The notes under the pieces were generated by a model, which saw only the letters and a program-made list of their open reading frames with translations, did no database searches and was not told the DNA's origin. Shown here in pieces: positions 7,718-16,210 of a DNA stretch of 37,866 bases. Every line of letters starts with the position of its first letter. Position 1 is the stretch's first letter. Source of the stretch: Microbispora triticiradicis (GTDB taxonomy: Bacteria > Actinomycetota > Actinomycetes > Streptosporangiales > Streptosporangiaceae); assembly GCA_003260025.2 (NCBI GenBank), contig QFZU02000126.1:1-37866 (forward strand), written 5' to 3'. The translations under genes and the position numbers were made by a program.

Positions 7718-8196
7718 CGCAGGCGTTCGAGCTCGTCGGCGAACCCGAGCCGTTCGGCGATGAGGGAGAGGATGTCGGCGGGCAGCACGCCCTCCTCCAT
7801 GCTCAGCTCCAGCAGTTCCTCCGCGCTCAGCGAGAAGTCGGCGAGCAGTTCGAGGTCGCCCACCGGGCGGATGCCGAGATCGGGGGTGTCCTTGTCCACC
7901 ACCACACCGGCGAGCTCGGCGAAGATCTCCCCGAGCGGGTCGTGCTGCGCCGCGTGCGCGTCCGAGATGAACACGCGCGGATCGAGATCGTCCTCGTAGC
8001 GGATGATCGCGAACCACTCGTCCTCGACCTCAACGCAGAGCAGGGCCAGCTCGTCGCCGTTGAGCCCGAGCGCCTCCTGCAGGGCGTCGCCCAGGTCGTC
8101 GGCGATCTCGGCCTCGCCGAGGTCGACCTCGGCGCCGGCCCAGCGGCCGTCGATGCGGGCGAAACCGGCGGAGAAGAGGTTGGATCTGGAGGGCAT
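7714..8196 (-). CDS. TadA-associated acidic protein, second copy (coupled to tadA)
   Basis: A 160-aa, strongly acidic soluble protein of the family annotated as putative tRNA adenosine deaminase-associated protein (TIGR03941 type). It starts [14 protein letters not shown] and ends in a Leu/Glu-rich helical region ([16 protein letters not shown]). Its C-terminus closely resembles that of the neighbouring gene ([16 protein letters not shown]), so the two are tandem paralogues. The stop overlaps the tadA start. The family is known only by its conserved position; a role in supporting or regulating TadA is inference. It sits 15 nt after the first copy, in one operon. Confidence 0.85.
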   Translation of the reverse strand: MPSRSNLFSAGFARIDGRWAGAEVDLGEAEIADDLGDALQEALGLNGDELALLCVEVEDEWFAIIRYEDDLDPRVFISDAHAAQHDPLGEIFAELAGVVVDKDTPDLGIRPVGDLELLADFSLSAEELLELSMEEGVLPADILSLIAERLGFADELERLR

Positions 8197-8211
8197 TGCC
8201 GTCTCCCCAGG

Positions 8212-8700
8212 TCAGCCGATGGCGGCGTCGACGGCGCGTTCGAAGGGCTGGGAGAAGCCCAGCCGCGCGGCGATGCTCGACAGCACCTCGTCGGGCAGCA
8301 GGTCGAGGTCGCCGGACAGGGCGCCCAGCTCCATCTCGTCGAGCCCGAGGTCGGCGAAGATGGACAGGTCGCCGGCCGGAAGGACGCTGTCGAGCTCCTC
8401 CTCCTCGGGCACCGGCACCTCGAGGTACTCGAGGGCCTGCTGCGCCAGCGGCCACTCCCAGGCGGCCGTGACATCCGAGAGGAAGACGTCGACCTGCTCG
8501 CCGAAGACCCGCAACGCCACGAAGAAGTCATCCCCTACGGCGACCATGCCAATCGTGGTCCCCATGCTCGGCGTCTGCCGCAGCGCGTGAATGAGCCCGT
8601 CCAGGTCGGAGGTGAGGGCCACCGGAAGCATCTCGGCCTCCCAGCGGTCCTCTTCCCGATACACAACGATGGCGAAGTCAAGAGTGTCCACGTCTGTCAT
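8212..8700 (-). CDS. TadA-associated acidic protein, first copy
   Basis: A 162-aa acidic protein beginning [16 protein letters not shown], with GGGGAAG as ribosome site just before ATG 8700. A beta-rich N-terminal half ([27 protein letters not shown]) is followed by an EEEE-rich linker and the same C-terminal helical module as its downstream paralogue. It belongs to the same putative deaminase-associated family. As the first gene of the three-gene operon with the second paralogue and tadA, it is divergent from upp (138 bp). Function unknown; the pairing of two related subunits hints at a heteromeric complex. Confidence 0.85.
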   Translation of the reverse strand: MTDVDTLDFAIVVYREEDRWEAEMLPVALTSDLDGLIHALRQTPSMGTTIGMVAVGDDFFVALRVFGEQVDVFLSDVTAAWEWPLAQQALEYLEVPVPEEEELDSVLPAGDLSIFADLGLDEMELGALSGDLDLLPDEVLSSIAARLGFSQPFERAVDAAIG

Positions 8701-8838
8701 CGTCTTCCCCACCGCACGGTCCTCACGCACGGAATCGTCGCAGAATCGGGCTCCCGCCGTACGGTGCTCACGCCAAATCGTGATCAAAGAGTCAGGCGGC
8801 GCCGAGGCACGAGGTCGGAGACGGTAACTTTTGTTCCC

Positions 8839-9477
8839 ATGCAGACCCTCGTCGTCGACCACCCGCTCGTCGCCCACAAGCTCACGACGCTGCGCGACGT
8901 GCGGACCGACTCGCCGACGTTCCGCCGCCTGGCCGACGAACTGGTCACGCTCCTCGCCTACGAGGCGACCCGCGACGTGCGGGTGACCGACGTCACCGTC
9001 GCCACGCCGCTCGCCCCCGCCCATGGCGTACGGCTCGCCCGTCCCGTGCCGCTCGTCGTGCCCATCCTGCGGGCCGGGCTGGGGATGCTCGACGGGATGA
9101 CCCGGCTGCTGCCGACCGCCGAGGTCGGCTTCCTCGGAATGATCCGCGACGAGTCCACGCTCAAGGCCCAGACGTACGCCACCCGGCTGCCCGAGGACCT
9201 CTCCGGGCGTCAGTGCTACGTGCTGGACCCGATGCTGGCGACCGGCGGCACGCTCGCCGCGGCGATCGAGTTCCTGTTCGCCCGCGGCGCGCGGGACGTC
9301 ACCGCGATCTGCCTGCTCGCCGCCCCCGAGGGCATCGCGTACCTGGACGAGGCGTTCCAGGGCGGCGACCGGCCCATCAGGGTGGTGACCGCCGCGCTCG
9401 ACGAGCGGCTCAACGAGAACGGCTACATCCTGCCTGGCCTCGGCGACGCCGGCGACCGCCTATACGGCGTGGTCTGA
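8839..9477 (+). CDS. upp: Uracil phosphoribosyltransferase
   Basis: A 212-aa pyrimidine-salvage enzyme converting uracil and PRPP to UMP in the cytoplasm. The PRPP-binding signature is DPMLATGGT (130-138), and the uracil-binding tail [12 protein letters not shown] is intact. Its length matches the family (about 208-212). TAACTT (8825-8830) ends 8 nt before ATG 8839 and no ribosome site is present, so a leaderless mRNA is likely. The larger frame open from 7942 includes antisense of the tadA-partner genes and is not real there. Confidence 0.97.
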   Translation: MQTLVVDHPLVAHKLTTLRDVRTDSPTFRRLADELVTLLAYEATRDVRVTDVTVATPLAPAHGVRLARPVPLVVPILRAGLGMLDGMTRLLPTAEVGFLGMIRDESTLKAQTYATRLPEDLSGRQCYVLDPMLATGGTLAAAIEFLFARGARDVTAICLLAAPEGIAYLDEAFQGGDRPIRVVTAALDERLNENGYILPGLGDAGDRLYGVV

Positions 9478-9550
9478 TTTCCCTCTCCTTCCGCACGCTC
9501 CGCGACCCTTCTCTCCCTGGTTACGCACCGCTCCCGCTAGGGTACGCAGT

Positions 9551-9823
9551 GTGATGACGACGTCACCTCGCGCTCACGCGAGCGGGGCGCCACAGGGAGA
9601 GCGATTGAGCCAGCATCCGGGCGGCGAGCACTACGAGCAGCTCGAAGCCCTGCTCAGGGACGAGTTCGCGGGAGTGCATCCCCCCGCGACGGTGACCCGG
9701 TGCGTGCAGGCCGCCCACCACGGCGCCGTCGAGGTCATCGGCCACGCGCCCGCCGGGCTCGTGGAGCGGATCGCCCGCAAACACCTGCGGGTGCTCGCGA
9801 CCGCCGCCGAGGGGCGGGGCTGA
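9551..9823 (+). CDS. Small helical protein, possible three-helix-bundle dimerisation domain
   Basis: A 90-aa protein. After a polar, probably disordered N-terminus (about 25 residues) comes a helical core (YEQLEALLRDEFAGVHPPATVTRCV) and a His/Ala-rich helix. The core resembles the three-helix-bundle dimerisation segment found at the N-terminus of some actinobacterial arsenate-reductase/phosphatase proteins, but no catalytic domain follows. The resemblance is from memory and unverified. TAGGGT (9538-9543) ends 7 nt before GTG 9551, suggesting a leaderless transcript; ATG 9554 is the alternative. It lies 73 nt after upp on the same strand. Confidence 0.7.
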   Translation: MMTTSPRAHASGAPQGERLSQHPGGEHYEQLEALLRDEFAGVHPPATVTRCVQAAHHGAVEVIGHAPAGLVERIARKHLRVLATAAEGRG

Positions 9824-9896
9824 CACCGTCACGATCACTGATCCCGTTCGCGGTTCGCCGCTTTACCAAACGGGGTGACTGGGTAATGTATTGGTC

Positions 9897-10073
9897 ATGG
9901 GAGTGGTGACGGCGGTGCAGGGGAAGAAGATCCTCAAGTGGACGGTCATTGTCGTGGTGGCCTTCTACTTGCTCACGAGGCCGACTGACGCGGCCCACAC
10001 GGTCCACGGAGCCCTCAACGGAATGATCAACGCGGCCGACTCGATGGCGCAGTTCTTCGCCTCCCTGACATGA
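9897..10073 (+). CDS. Small membrane protein
   Basis: A 58-aa protein with a basic start (MGVVTAVQGKKILK), one transmembrane helix (about residues 15-26, WTVIVVVAFYLL) and an amphipathic C-terminal part. TAATGT (9884-9889) ends 7 nt before ATG 9897 with no ribosome site, so a leaderless mRNA is likely. Its stop overlaps the start of the PH-domain gene in ATGA, so the two are coupled and may work together. No characterised homologue is recognised. Confidence 0.78.
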   Translation: MGVVTAVQGKKILKWTVIVVVAFYLLTRPTDAAHTVHGALNGMINAADSMAQFFASLT

Positions 10074-10600
10074 GACTTGTGACCCACGGGGACTCCGCCC
10101 CGTCGTCGGTCAACCGTTACCTCCTCCCCCACGAACAACAGGTCATCATGGTGCGGCGGCACCCTGCCGTGCTCCTGCGCCCGGTCGCCGAGATCTTCGG
10201 AGGGCTCATCCTCGCCGGAGTTCTCAGCAAGTTCCTGAGCGACGGCGGCGCCGCGCAGGCCCTGGCCATCGTCTGGTGGGCCTGGCTGCTGCTGCTCGTC
10301 CGCTTCGTATGGAAGGTGGCGGAGTGGTCGGTCGACTACTTCGTCGTCACCTCCCAGCGCATGCTTCTCACCACCGGCCTCATCACGCGCAAGGTCGCGA
10401 TGATGCCCCTGGGCAAGGTCACCGACATGAGCTTCCAGCGCTCGCTCCTCGGCCGCATGCTCGGCTACGGCGAGTTCGTACTGGAGTCGGCCGGCCAGGA
10501 TCAGGCCTTCCGCACCGTTCCCCACATCCCGTATCCGGAGACCCTGTATCTAGAGGTCTGTCAGATGATCTTCCCCGGCAAGGACGGGGACGACGACTGA
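10070..10600 (+). CDS. bPH2-domain (YdbS/YdbT-like) membrane protein
   Basis: A 176-aa membrane protein. Residues about 42-80 form two membrane helices (PVAEIFGGLILAGVL and ALAIVWWAWLLLLVRFVW). They are followed by a bacterial pleckstrin-homology-like domain (PF03703 type): DYFVVTSQRMLLTTGLITRKVAMMPLGKVTD. The typical YFVVTSQR...G block is clear. The role of this family is poorly defined and is probably membrane-linked. It is translationally coupled to the small membrane protein upstream. The last residues (GKDGDDD) are acidic. Confidence 0.88.
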   Translation: MRLVTHGDSAPSSVNRYLLPHEQQVIMVRRHPAVLLRPVAEIFGGLILAGVLSKFLSDGGAAQALAIVWWAWLLLLVRFVWKVAEWSVDYFVVTSQRMLLTTGLITRKVAMMPLGKVTDMSFQRSLLGRMLGYGEFVLESAGQDQAFRTVPHIPYPETLYLEVCQMIFPGKDGDDD

Positions 10601-10736
10601 CGGCCTCGGCCGTCCGTTATCTCGACACCGTGATCGAACCTTCACCGTCGTGATTCTTGACGGAGGGTTACACGAATCGGTCGCTTCGTGCCATTATGGC
10701 GACACTATTGACCCTTCCCCCGCCCTGAGAGATCAG

Positions 10737-12059
10737 ATGCCGAGTCAGGGAACCATCGGTGACCGCGTCCGCGGACTGCGGTTGAGCAGGCGAATGTCGC
10801 AGGCCCAGTTGGCCGGACCCGACCTATCCGACAGTTATGTCTCACTCATCGAGTCCGGAAAGCGGACGCCAACGCCGGTCGTCGCCCGGCTGCTCGCCGA
10901 GCGTCTCGGTTGCACCACCGAGTTCCTGCTTCACGGGATAGAGCCTCGGCAGCGCATCGACACCGAGCTCGGCCTCCGGCACGCCGAGCTGGAGCTGTAC
11001 CACGGCGACCCCGCCGTGGCCGCCGACCGCTTCGGCGAGATCGCCAAGGCGGCGGGCGAGGACAACGCGATGCTGGCCGCGCACGCGCGGCTCGGCGTGG
11101 CGCGGGCCCTGGAGGCCCAGGGCCGCGTCGGCCGGGCCGTCGAGGCGTACGAGCGGCTGCGCCGTGAGGCCACCGCGCATCCCGAGCGCCTCGCCGACCT
11201 CCCGCTGACCGTCGCGCTGTGCCGCTGCTACCAGCGGGCCGGCGACCGGTTGCGCGCCCGCGACCTCGGCGCCCACGCGCTCGGCCAGGTCGACCGGCTC
11301 GGCGTGATCGAGGGCGACCTCGCCGTCGAGCTCGCGCTGGCGCTGGTGGAGGCCGAGACCGGCCTGCCGTACGTCGAGCGGGTGCTGGACAGCGCGGGCC
11401 TGCCGCAGGCCGCCGACCGCAGCGGAGAGATCCTCGCGTTGTGGCAGGCGAGCGTGACGGCGGGTGAAGGCGAGGACTCGGCGCTGGCCGTGCAGCTCGC
11501 CGAGGACGCCCTCGCGGCCGGCCGCCCGGCCCGGATCGCCCTCCGGTGCGCCCGCATCGCGATGCACTGGGCCCGGATCACAGCGGCGGATCCCGAAGGT
11601 GCGGATTTGGATCGAGCCAACAAGCTGGCGGCGTCCGCCGTGGGGGTTTTCGCCCGATTCCCGGCCGAGCGACGGGAGCACGCGAGGGGCCTCGTGGTGC
11701 TGAGTTCGGTACGGCTGCGGACAGGAGACACGGAATCCGCACTCGAACTCGCCGACGAGGCACTGGTTCGGCTGGGCGACGCCCGGGGGACCACGGCGGC
11801 CACCGCGAACATGGTGCTCGCCGAGATCGCTTTGGCACGGTCCGAAGACCCGGCGCCCGCGCTCACCCGGGCCCATGACCTGCTGGGCGGCGAGACGCCG
11901 GACCGGGACACCGCCCGGGCCTGGCGGACGCTCGGCGACCTGTGGGGTCAGGCCGGTGCTCTCAACCAGCAGACGGAGGCATATCGTAGAGCCCTGGAAG
12001 CCGTGGGGATCCGCGTGAACATACCGGGCTCCACCACCGCGGCGGCGCTCGCTCGGTAG
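10737..12059 (+). CDS. XRE-family regulator with TPR-like C-terminal domain
   Basis: A 440-aa protein. The N-terminal helix-turn-helix (about residues 5-60) reads IGDRVRGLRLSRRMSQAQLA, then DSYVSLIESGKRTP. The long C-terminal part is all-helical, with repeated A-x-x-x-Y/A-x-x-A-L motifs typical of tetratricopeptide repeats. This is the layout of actinobacterial transcription regulators that sense a peptide or protein partner, but neither target nor ligand is apparent. ATG 10737 begins exactly at the HTH; the frame extends to 10650, where the added residues look non-coding. TTGACG at 10657-10662 may be a -35 element, but no convincing -10 follows. Confidence 0.88.
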   Translation: MPSQGTIGDRVRGLRLSRRMSQAQLAGPDLSDSYVSLIESGKRTPTPVVARLLAERLGCTTEFLLHGIEPRQRIDTELGLRHAELELYHGDPAVAADRFGEIAKAAGEDNAMLAAHARLGVARALEAQGRVGRAVEAYERLRREATAHPERLADLPLTVALCRCYQRAGDRLRARDLGAHALGQVDRLGVIEGDLAVELALALVEAETGLPYVERVLDSAGLPQAADRSGEILALWQASVTAGEGEDSALAVQLAEDALAAGRPARIALRCARIAMHWARITAADPEGADLDRANKLAASAVGVFARFPAERREHARGLVVLSSVRLRTGDTESALELADEALVRLGDARGTTAATANMVLAEIALARSEDPAPALTRAHDLLGGETPDRDTARAWRTLGDLWGQAGALNQQTEAYRRALEAVGIRVNIPGSTTAAALAR

Positions 12060-12079
12060 CCTCCCTGGAGCTCCGGATT

Positions 12080-12135
12080 TGTTCTGGAAGCTCTGGAATA
12101 ATTAGGGTCGACCACTCATTCCATCATCGGATGAT
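12080..12135 (+). promoter_or_regulatory. Promoter and possible operator of the FadR-type regulator
   Basis: TTGTTC (12080-12085) and TAGGGT (12104-12109) are 18 nt apart, placing the start near 12116. Just downstream lies a perfect inverted repeat ATCATC-G-GATGAT (12123-12135), well placed for autoregulation. It does not match the usual FadR-type TNGTNNNACNA site. Confidence 0.45.
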
Positions 12136-12158
12136 TGGCTACCCAAAGGAGGCTGACT

Positions 12159-12848
12159 GTGAGCCTGCGGACGGCGCAGCGGGCGTCTCTCGTGGACCAG
12201 GTGATCGACCAGCTCAAGGAGCAGATCACCTCCGGCTCCTGGCAGATGCATGCCAAGATTCCCACCGAGACCGTGCTCGCCGAGCATCTCGGAGTCGGCC
12301 GGAACACCGTCCGCGAAGCGGTGCGGGCACTGACGCACGCCGGGCTGCTGGAGTGCCGCCAGGGCGACGGCACGTACGTGCGGGCCACAAGTGAGCTCTC
12401 GGGCGCGATGGCCCGGCGGCTGCGGGCGGCCGAGCAGCTGGAGATCCTTGAGGTGCGTCGCGCCCTGGAGGTCGAGGCGGCCCGGCTCGCCGCGACGCGG
12501 CGCACCGACCAGGACATCGCGTCCATCGAGGCCGCGCTGGCCGCGCGGGAGAAGGCGTGGGCGGACGGCGACGCGGAGGCGTTCGTCGAGTCCGACCTCG
12601 CCTTCCACGTCGCGGTCGTCGAAGCCACGCACAACACGGTGCTGATCGACCTGTACGTCGACTTCTCGGCGGCGCTCCGGGCGAGCATCGCCGCTGCCGG
12701 CGGCTCGCTGGAGCAGAACTACATCCCCCACGACGCCATCGTCCGCGCGATCGTCGCCGGTGACGCCACCGCGGCGGAGCGGGCGGGTCACGCGTGCATG
12801 GAGCACATCCTCATCGCCCTCACCGAGTCGGCGACGCTGACCTCCTGA
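12159..12848 (+). CDS. FadR/FCD-type GntR transcriptional regulator
   Basis: A 229-aa regulator. The N-terminal winged helix (about 10-72) has GntR hallmarks: PTETVLAEHLGVGRNTVREAV and GLLECRQGDGTYV. The C-terminal FCD ligand domain has the metal-site pattern of an Asp in ESDLAFH plus later His residues (YIPHDAI, GHACMEH), so a small carboxylate-type effector with a metal is likely. Start GTG 12159 follows AAAGGAGG (12145-12152) at ideal spacing, which rules out ATG 12135. No metabolic operon is adjacent, so the target is unknown. Confidence 0.92.
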   Translation: MSLRTAQRASLVDQVIDQLKEQITSGSWQMHAKIPTETVLAEHLGVGRNTVREAVRALTHAGLLECRQGDGTYVRATSELSGAMARRLRAAEQLEILEVRRALEVEAARLAATRRTDQDIASIEAALAAREKAWADGDAEAFVESDLAFHVAVVEATHNTVLIDLYVDFSAALRASIAAAGGSLEQNYIPHDAIVRAIVAGDATAAERAGHACMEHILIALTESATLTS

Positions 12849-12854
12849 GCCGCC

Positions 12855-12886
12855 CCCGGCTCCCAGAACCGGGACCGGGAGCTCAG
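12855..12886. terminator. Weak stem-loop between convergent gntR and clamp gene
   Basis: GCTCCC (12859-12864) pairs with GGGAGC (12877-12882) in the 34-bp space between the convergent ends. The stem is short with a GC-rich interior; it may serve both directions. Confidence 0.4.
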
Positions 12887-13974
12887 CCGAGCCGCAGGGA
12901 CATCACCAGGTAGCGGTAGCCGGGGTCGTCGCCCTCGTCCGTGACCAGGGCGGGCCGGGTCGGCGAGTCCAGGTGGACGCGCGCCCGCTCGGTCCCGACG
13001 CCCGCGAGACCGTCGAGCAGGAAGTGGGGCTGGAAGGCGATCTGGATGTCCGGGCCTTCCAGCTCGGCCTCGACGACCTCCGCGCCCCTGCCGATGTCGC
13101 CGCCGCCGGCCTGGATCAGCACCTGTCCCGGGGAGAACGACAGCCGGACCGCGGTGTTGCGCTCGGCGACCAGCGTCACTCGCTTGACGGCCTCCACGAA
13201 CGGCCCCACCGGGACGTCGGCGTGGATCGGCCACTGCTCGGTCAGCCGGGCCCGGTAGTCGATGAACTGCTCGTCGAGCAGCCGGACGGTGGTGGTGCGG
13301 CCCTGGCTCTCGAATCCGGCCACGTTGTCGCCGAGCCCGACCGCCACCTCGCCCCCGCGCAGCGAGCGCGCCACCTCGACCAGCACCCGCGCCGGCACGA
13401 CCACACCGTGCCGCTCCTCCTGCCGCTCCGGGTGCCACAGGAACTCGCTCGCCGCGATGCGGTAGCGGTCGGTGGCGGCCAGGGAGACCCGAACGTCCTC
13501 GATGTCCATCCGGATGCCCGTGAGCATGGGCAGCGTGTCGTCGCGGCTCGCGGCGGGCGCGACCTGGTTGACGGCGGTGGCGAAGACGCCCCCGCCCACG
13601 GCGCCGACCCTCGGCGGCATCGGCGGCATCGCGGGGAAGTCCTCGTCCGGCATGGTCAGGAGGCCGAACTCGGCGCTGCCGCAGGTGAGCACGGCCTCCG
13701 AGCCGCTGGTGGCGATCTCGACGGGGCGCGCCGGAAGGCTGCGGGTGACCTCCGCCAGGACCTTCCCCGGGATCAGCACCCGCCCCGGCTCCGCCACCTC
13801 GGCCTCGACGTCGGCCCGCGCCGACACGTCGTAGTCGAAGGCGGACACCCGCAGGTCGTCCCCCGCCTCCAGCAGCAGCCCCGCGAGGACGGGCACCGCG
13901 GGCCTGGCCGGGAGCACCCGGGCCGCCCACGCCACCGCTTCGGCGAGAACGTCGCGGTTCACCTGGAATTTCAT
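12883..13974 (-). CDS. DNA polymerase III beta subunit (sliding clamp), second-copy type
   Basis: A 363-aa protein spanning three clamp domains: N-terminal MKFQVNRDVLAEAV, middle PMLTGIRMDIED...RVSLAATDRYRIA, and C-terminal PHFLLDGLAGVGTERARVHLDSPTRPALV. The canonical actinobacterial dnaN lies beside dnaA and recF; neither is here, so this is very probably a paralogue. Its tail ends YLVMSLRLG instead of the usual YLLMPVRLPG, altering residues next to the partner-binding pocket. Known second clamps include the griselimycin-resistance clamp of producer strains and others of unknown role; nothing here proves either. AGGAGG precedes ATG 13974, and a TACCTT -10 lies about 40 nt upstream. Confidence 0.93.
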   Translation of the reverse strand: MKFQVNRDVLAEAVAWAARVLPARPAVPVLAGLLLEAGDDLRVSAFDYDVSARADVEAEVAEPGRVLIPGKVLAEVTRSLPARPVEIATSGSEAVLTCGSAEFGLLTMPDEDFPAMPPMPPRVGAVGGGVFATAVNQVAPAASRDDTLPMLTGIRMDIEDVRVSLAATDRYRIAASEFLWHPERQEERHGVVVPARVLVEVARSLRGGEVAVGLGDNVAGFESQGRTTTVRLLDEQFIDYRARLTEQWPIHADVPVGPFVEAVKRVTLVAERNTAVRLSFSPGQVLIQAGGGDIGRGAEVVEAELEGPDIQIAFQPHFLLDGLAGVGTERARVHLDSPTRPALVTDEGDDPGYRYLVMSLRLG

Positions 13975-14053
13975 CCCGACCTCCTGCCTGTGCCACGACT
14001 CGATTCCCCAAGGTAGCGCCCCGCACCGACATTCCAGGGGCCGGTTGCACGGC

Positions 14054-14707
14054 TCAGCTGGGCCTGCTGCCGAGGAAGGCCAGCACCGCGAGCACCCGGC
14101 GGTTGTCGTCGTCGGAGGGCGCCAGGCCGAGCTTGGCGAAGATGTTCGCGGTGTGCTTGCCCACCGCGCTGTCGCTGAGGAACAGCCGCTGCCCGATGGC
14201 GGCGTTCGACCTGCCCTCCGCCATCAGTTCCAGCACCTCCCGCTCCCGGGGGGTGAGCCGGCCGAGCGGCTCGTTGCGCGAGTTGCTGGCCAGGAGCCTC
14301 GCGATGACCTCCGGGTCCATCGCCGTGCCGCCCGCCGCGACCCGGCGTACGGCGTCGACGAACTGCTCGCCGTTGAACACCCGGTCCTTCAGCAGGTAGC
14401 CGACCCCGCCCGAGCCGTCGGCCAGCAGCTCCCTGGCGTACAGCTGCTCGACGTGCTGGGAGAGCACGAGCACCGGCAGCCCCGGTACCCGCCGCCGCGC
14501 GGCGAGCGCGGCCTGCAGCCCCTCGTCGGTGAACGTCGGCGGCAGCCGTACGTCGACCACGGCCACGTCCGGACGCTCGCCGACCAGCGCGGCGAGCAGC
14601 TCCGGGCCGGACTCGACCGCGGCGACGACCTCGAAGCCGTGTGCGCGCAGCAGGTGGACCAGGCCCTCCCGCAGCAGGTGCAGATCCTCCGCCAGGACTA
14701 CCCGCAC
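14054..14707 (-). CDS. NarL/LuxR-family response regulator
   Basis: A 217-aa response regulator. The receiver domain has acidic residues E7-D8, phospho-acceptor Asp52 (VVDVRLPP) and Lys107 (YLLKD). The LuxR-type helix-turn-helix is at about 150-215 (LTPREREVLELMAEGRSNAAIGQRL). GTG 14707 overlaps the end of the kinase gene by 10 bp, so the two are coupled. It most likely receives phosphate from that kinase and acts at the divergent ABC transporter promoter; this follows from position and family only. Confidence 0.94.
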   Translation of the reverse strand: MRVVLAEDLHLLREGLVHLLRAHGFEVVAAVESGPELLAALVGERPDVAVVDVRLPPTFTDEGLQAALAARRRVPGLPVLVLSQHVEQLYARELLADGSGGVGYLLKDRVFNGEQFVDAVRRVAAGGTAMDPEVIARLLASNSRNEPLGRLTPREREVLELMAEGRSNAAIGQRLFLSDSAVGKHTANIFAKLGLAPSDDDNRRVLAVLAFLGSRPS

Positions 14708-16194
14708 CCGCTCTCCTTCTCCCGCATGGCCCGTGCCGTCGTGGTCAGCGCGACGGTCAGCAGGCCGCCGCCGAGCAGCATCATGCCGACGATGACCGGC
14801 CACTGGAAGGGCTCGGGCATGTACAGCCCCAGGAACCAGGACCTCACCGGCGAACCGGCCAGTTTGAGCACCATCGCCACCAGCCCCTGCGGGAACAGCG
14901 CGATCGGCCACAGCGCCCAGCAGACGCCGCCGAGCATGCGCCACGGGGACCGGGGCGCCACCCGCAGCGGGAAGGCCCGCGGCAGCTCGACGACCGCCGT
15001 GGTCGGGCCGCCCGCCGGGCTGCTCAGCGCGAACACGCCGTCGAACGCCCCGAGCCTGCGCTCGATGCCGCGCAGGCCGGTGCCACGCCCGGGGTCCGCG
15101 CCGCCGCGGCCGTCGTCGGTCACCGTGACCCGCAGCGCGGGACCCCGCGCGCTCACGTCCACCCACGCCTCGGTCGCGTCGCCGTGCCGGGCGGCGTTGG
15201 CCAGCAGCTCGCTGACCGCGAAGTACGCCGCGGACTCCAGCGGCGCGGACGCGCGCTCCGGCACGTCGACGGTCACATGGACGCGCAGCGGGCTGTCCAG
15301 GGCCAGCGCGCGTACGGCGTCGCCGAGGCCGCGTTCGGCGAGCACAGGGGGATGGATGCCGCGCACCAGCCGCCGGATGTCCTGCAGCGCGGCCGCCGAG
15401 GCGTCCCGCGCCTTGTCCAGCAGCGCCCGGGCGGCCCGCGGGTCGGTCTCCAGCAGCTGCTCGGCCGCGCCGATCGTCATCCCGATCGCGACGAGACGGG
15501 CCTGGGCGCCGTCGTGCAGGTCGCGTTCGATCCGCCGCAGCTCGGCGGCCTGCGAGTCGACGACCTCGGTGCGCGCCGCGTCCAGGTGGCTGACCCGCCG
15601 GGCCAGCCGCGTCTTCTCCGTGGGCCCGAGAAGCACGGCGGCGACGCCGCCGTGGACGCGCAGGGCCCACGGCGCGTACCAGTACGCGACGCCCGCCGCG
15701 AGCAGGATCCACACCACACCCAGGGGGTCGCCCCCGGCCAGCCGCAGCACGCCGTACGCGGCCGTGAGCAGCGGCGCGGCGGCCACGAGTCCGCAGGTCA
15801 CCGGCGCGGCGAGCAGATAGGCGAGGTCGCGCCAGGTCGCCGGGTCCTTGATCATCCAGTTCCACCGCTTGTTGAAGGCGGGGATCGTGGGCTTCTTGTA
15901 CAGGGTGCGGCCGTCGCGGTACCAGCCGTCCGCCTGTGGCACCGGCGGGGACGGCGCCGGCAGGTAGGGGTCGTCCACCGGCACGCCCGACCAGCGCCCG
16001 GACAGATCGCGCGCCAGCCCGGTCACAGCCCGCGTGAGCCGTACGGCCGGGGGCAGGGCGAAGACCAGGCCGAGCAGGAAGGTGAGGAGCGCCGCCGTCA
16101 GCATCACCAGGGCGGCGGCCAGGCCCAGCAGGGCGAGGCCGGCGAGGGCTGCGCCTCTGCCGAGTGCGACGAGGGTGCGGCGAGCTGCGGTCAT
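14698..16194 (-). CDS. Membrane sensor histidine kinase with extra C-terminal membrane helices
   Basis: A 498-aa kinase. Hydrophobic segments lie at about 14-50 and 125-190, around a short soluble loop (WYRDGRTLYKKP). Then comes a HisKA_3 dimerisation helix with phospho-His227 (RIERDLHDGAQ) and an ATPase domain with N333 (LLANAARH), DDGRGG (360-365) and GTGLRGIERR. After the ATPase domain come two further hydrophobic helices (about 424-443 and 465-485), uncommon for NarX-type kinases. ATG 16194 directly follows the divergent intergenic region shared with the ABC exporter. The signal is unknown; the arrangement suggests sensing of membrane or drug stress. Confidence 0.93.
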   Translation of the reverse strand: MTAARRTLVALGRGAALAGLALLGLAAALVMLTAALLTFLLGLVFALPPAVRLTRAVTGLARDLSGRWSGVPVDDPYLPAPSPPVPQADGWYRDGRTLYKKPTIPAFNKRWNWMIKDPATWRDLAYLLAAPVTCGLVAAAPLLTAAYGVLRLAGGDPLGVVWILLAAGVAYWYAPWALRVHGGVAAVLLGPTEKTRLARRVSHLDAARTEVVDSQAAELRRIERDLHDGAQARLVAIGMTIGAAEQLLETDPRAARALLDKARDASAAALQDIRRLVRGIHPPVLAERGLGDAVRALALDSPLRVHVTVDVPERASAPLESAAYFAVSELLANAARHGDATEAWVDVSARGPALRVTVTDDGRGGADPGRGTGLRGIERRLGAFDGVFALSSPAGGPTTAVVELPRAFPLRVAPRSPWRMLGGVCWALWPIALFPQGLVAMVLKLAGSPVRSWFLGLYMPEPFQWPVIVGMMLLGGGLLTVALTTTARAMREKESGCG

Positions 16195-16210
16195 GCGTCC
16201 AGTCTGCGAG

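Noticed and set aside
12788-14050. A 420-codon minus-strand frame overlapping the clamp gene
   Set aside because: Same strand but different frame from the clamp; Arg/Gly-rich shadow without motifs.
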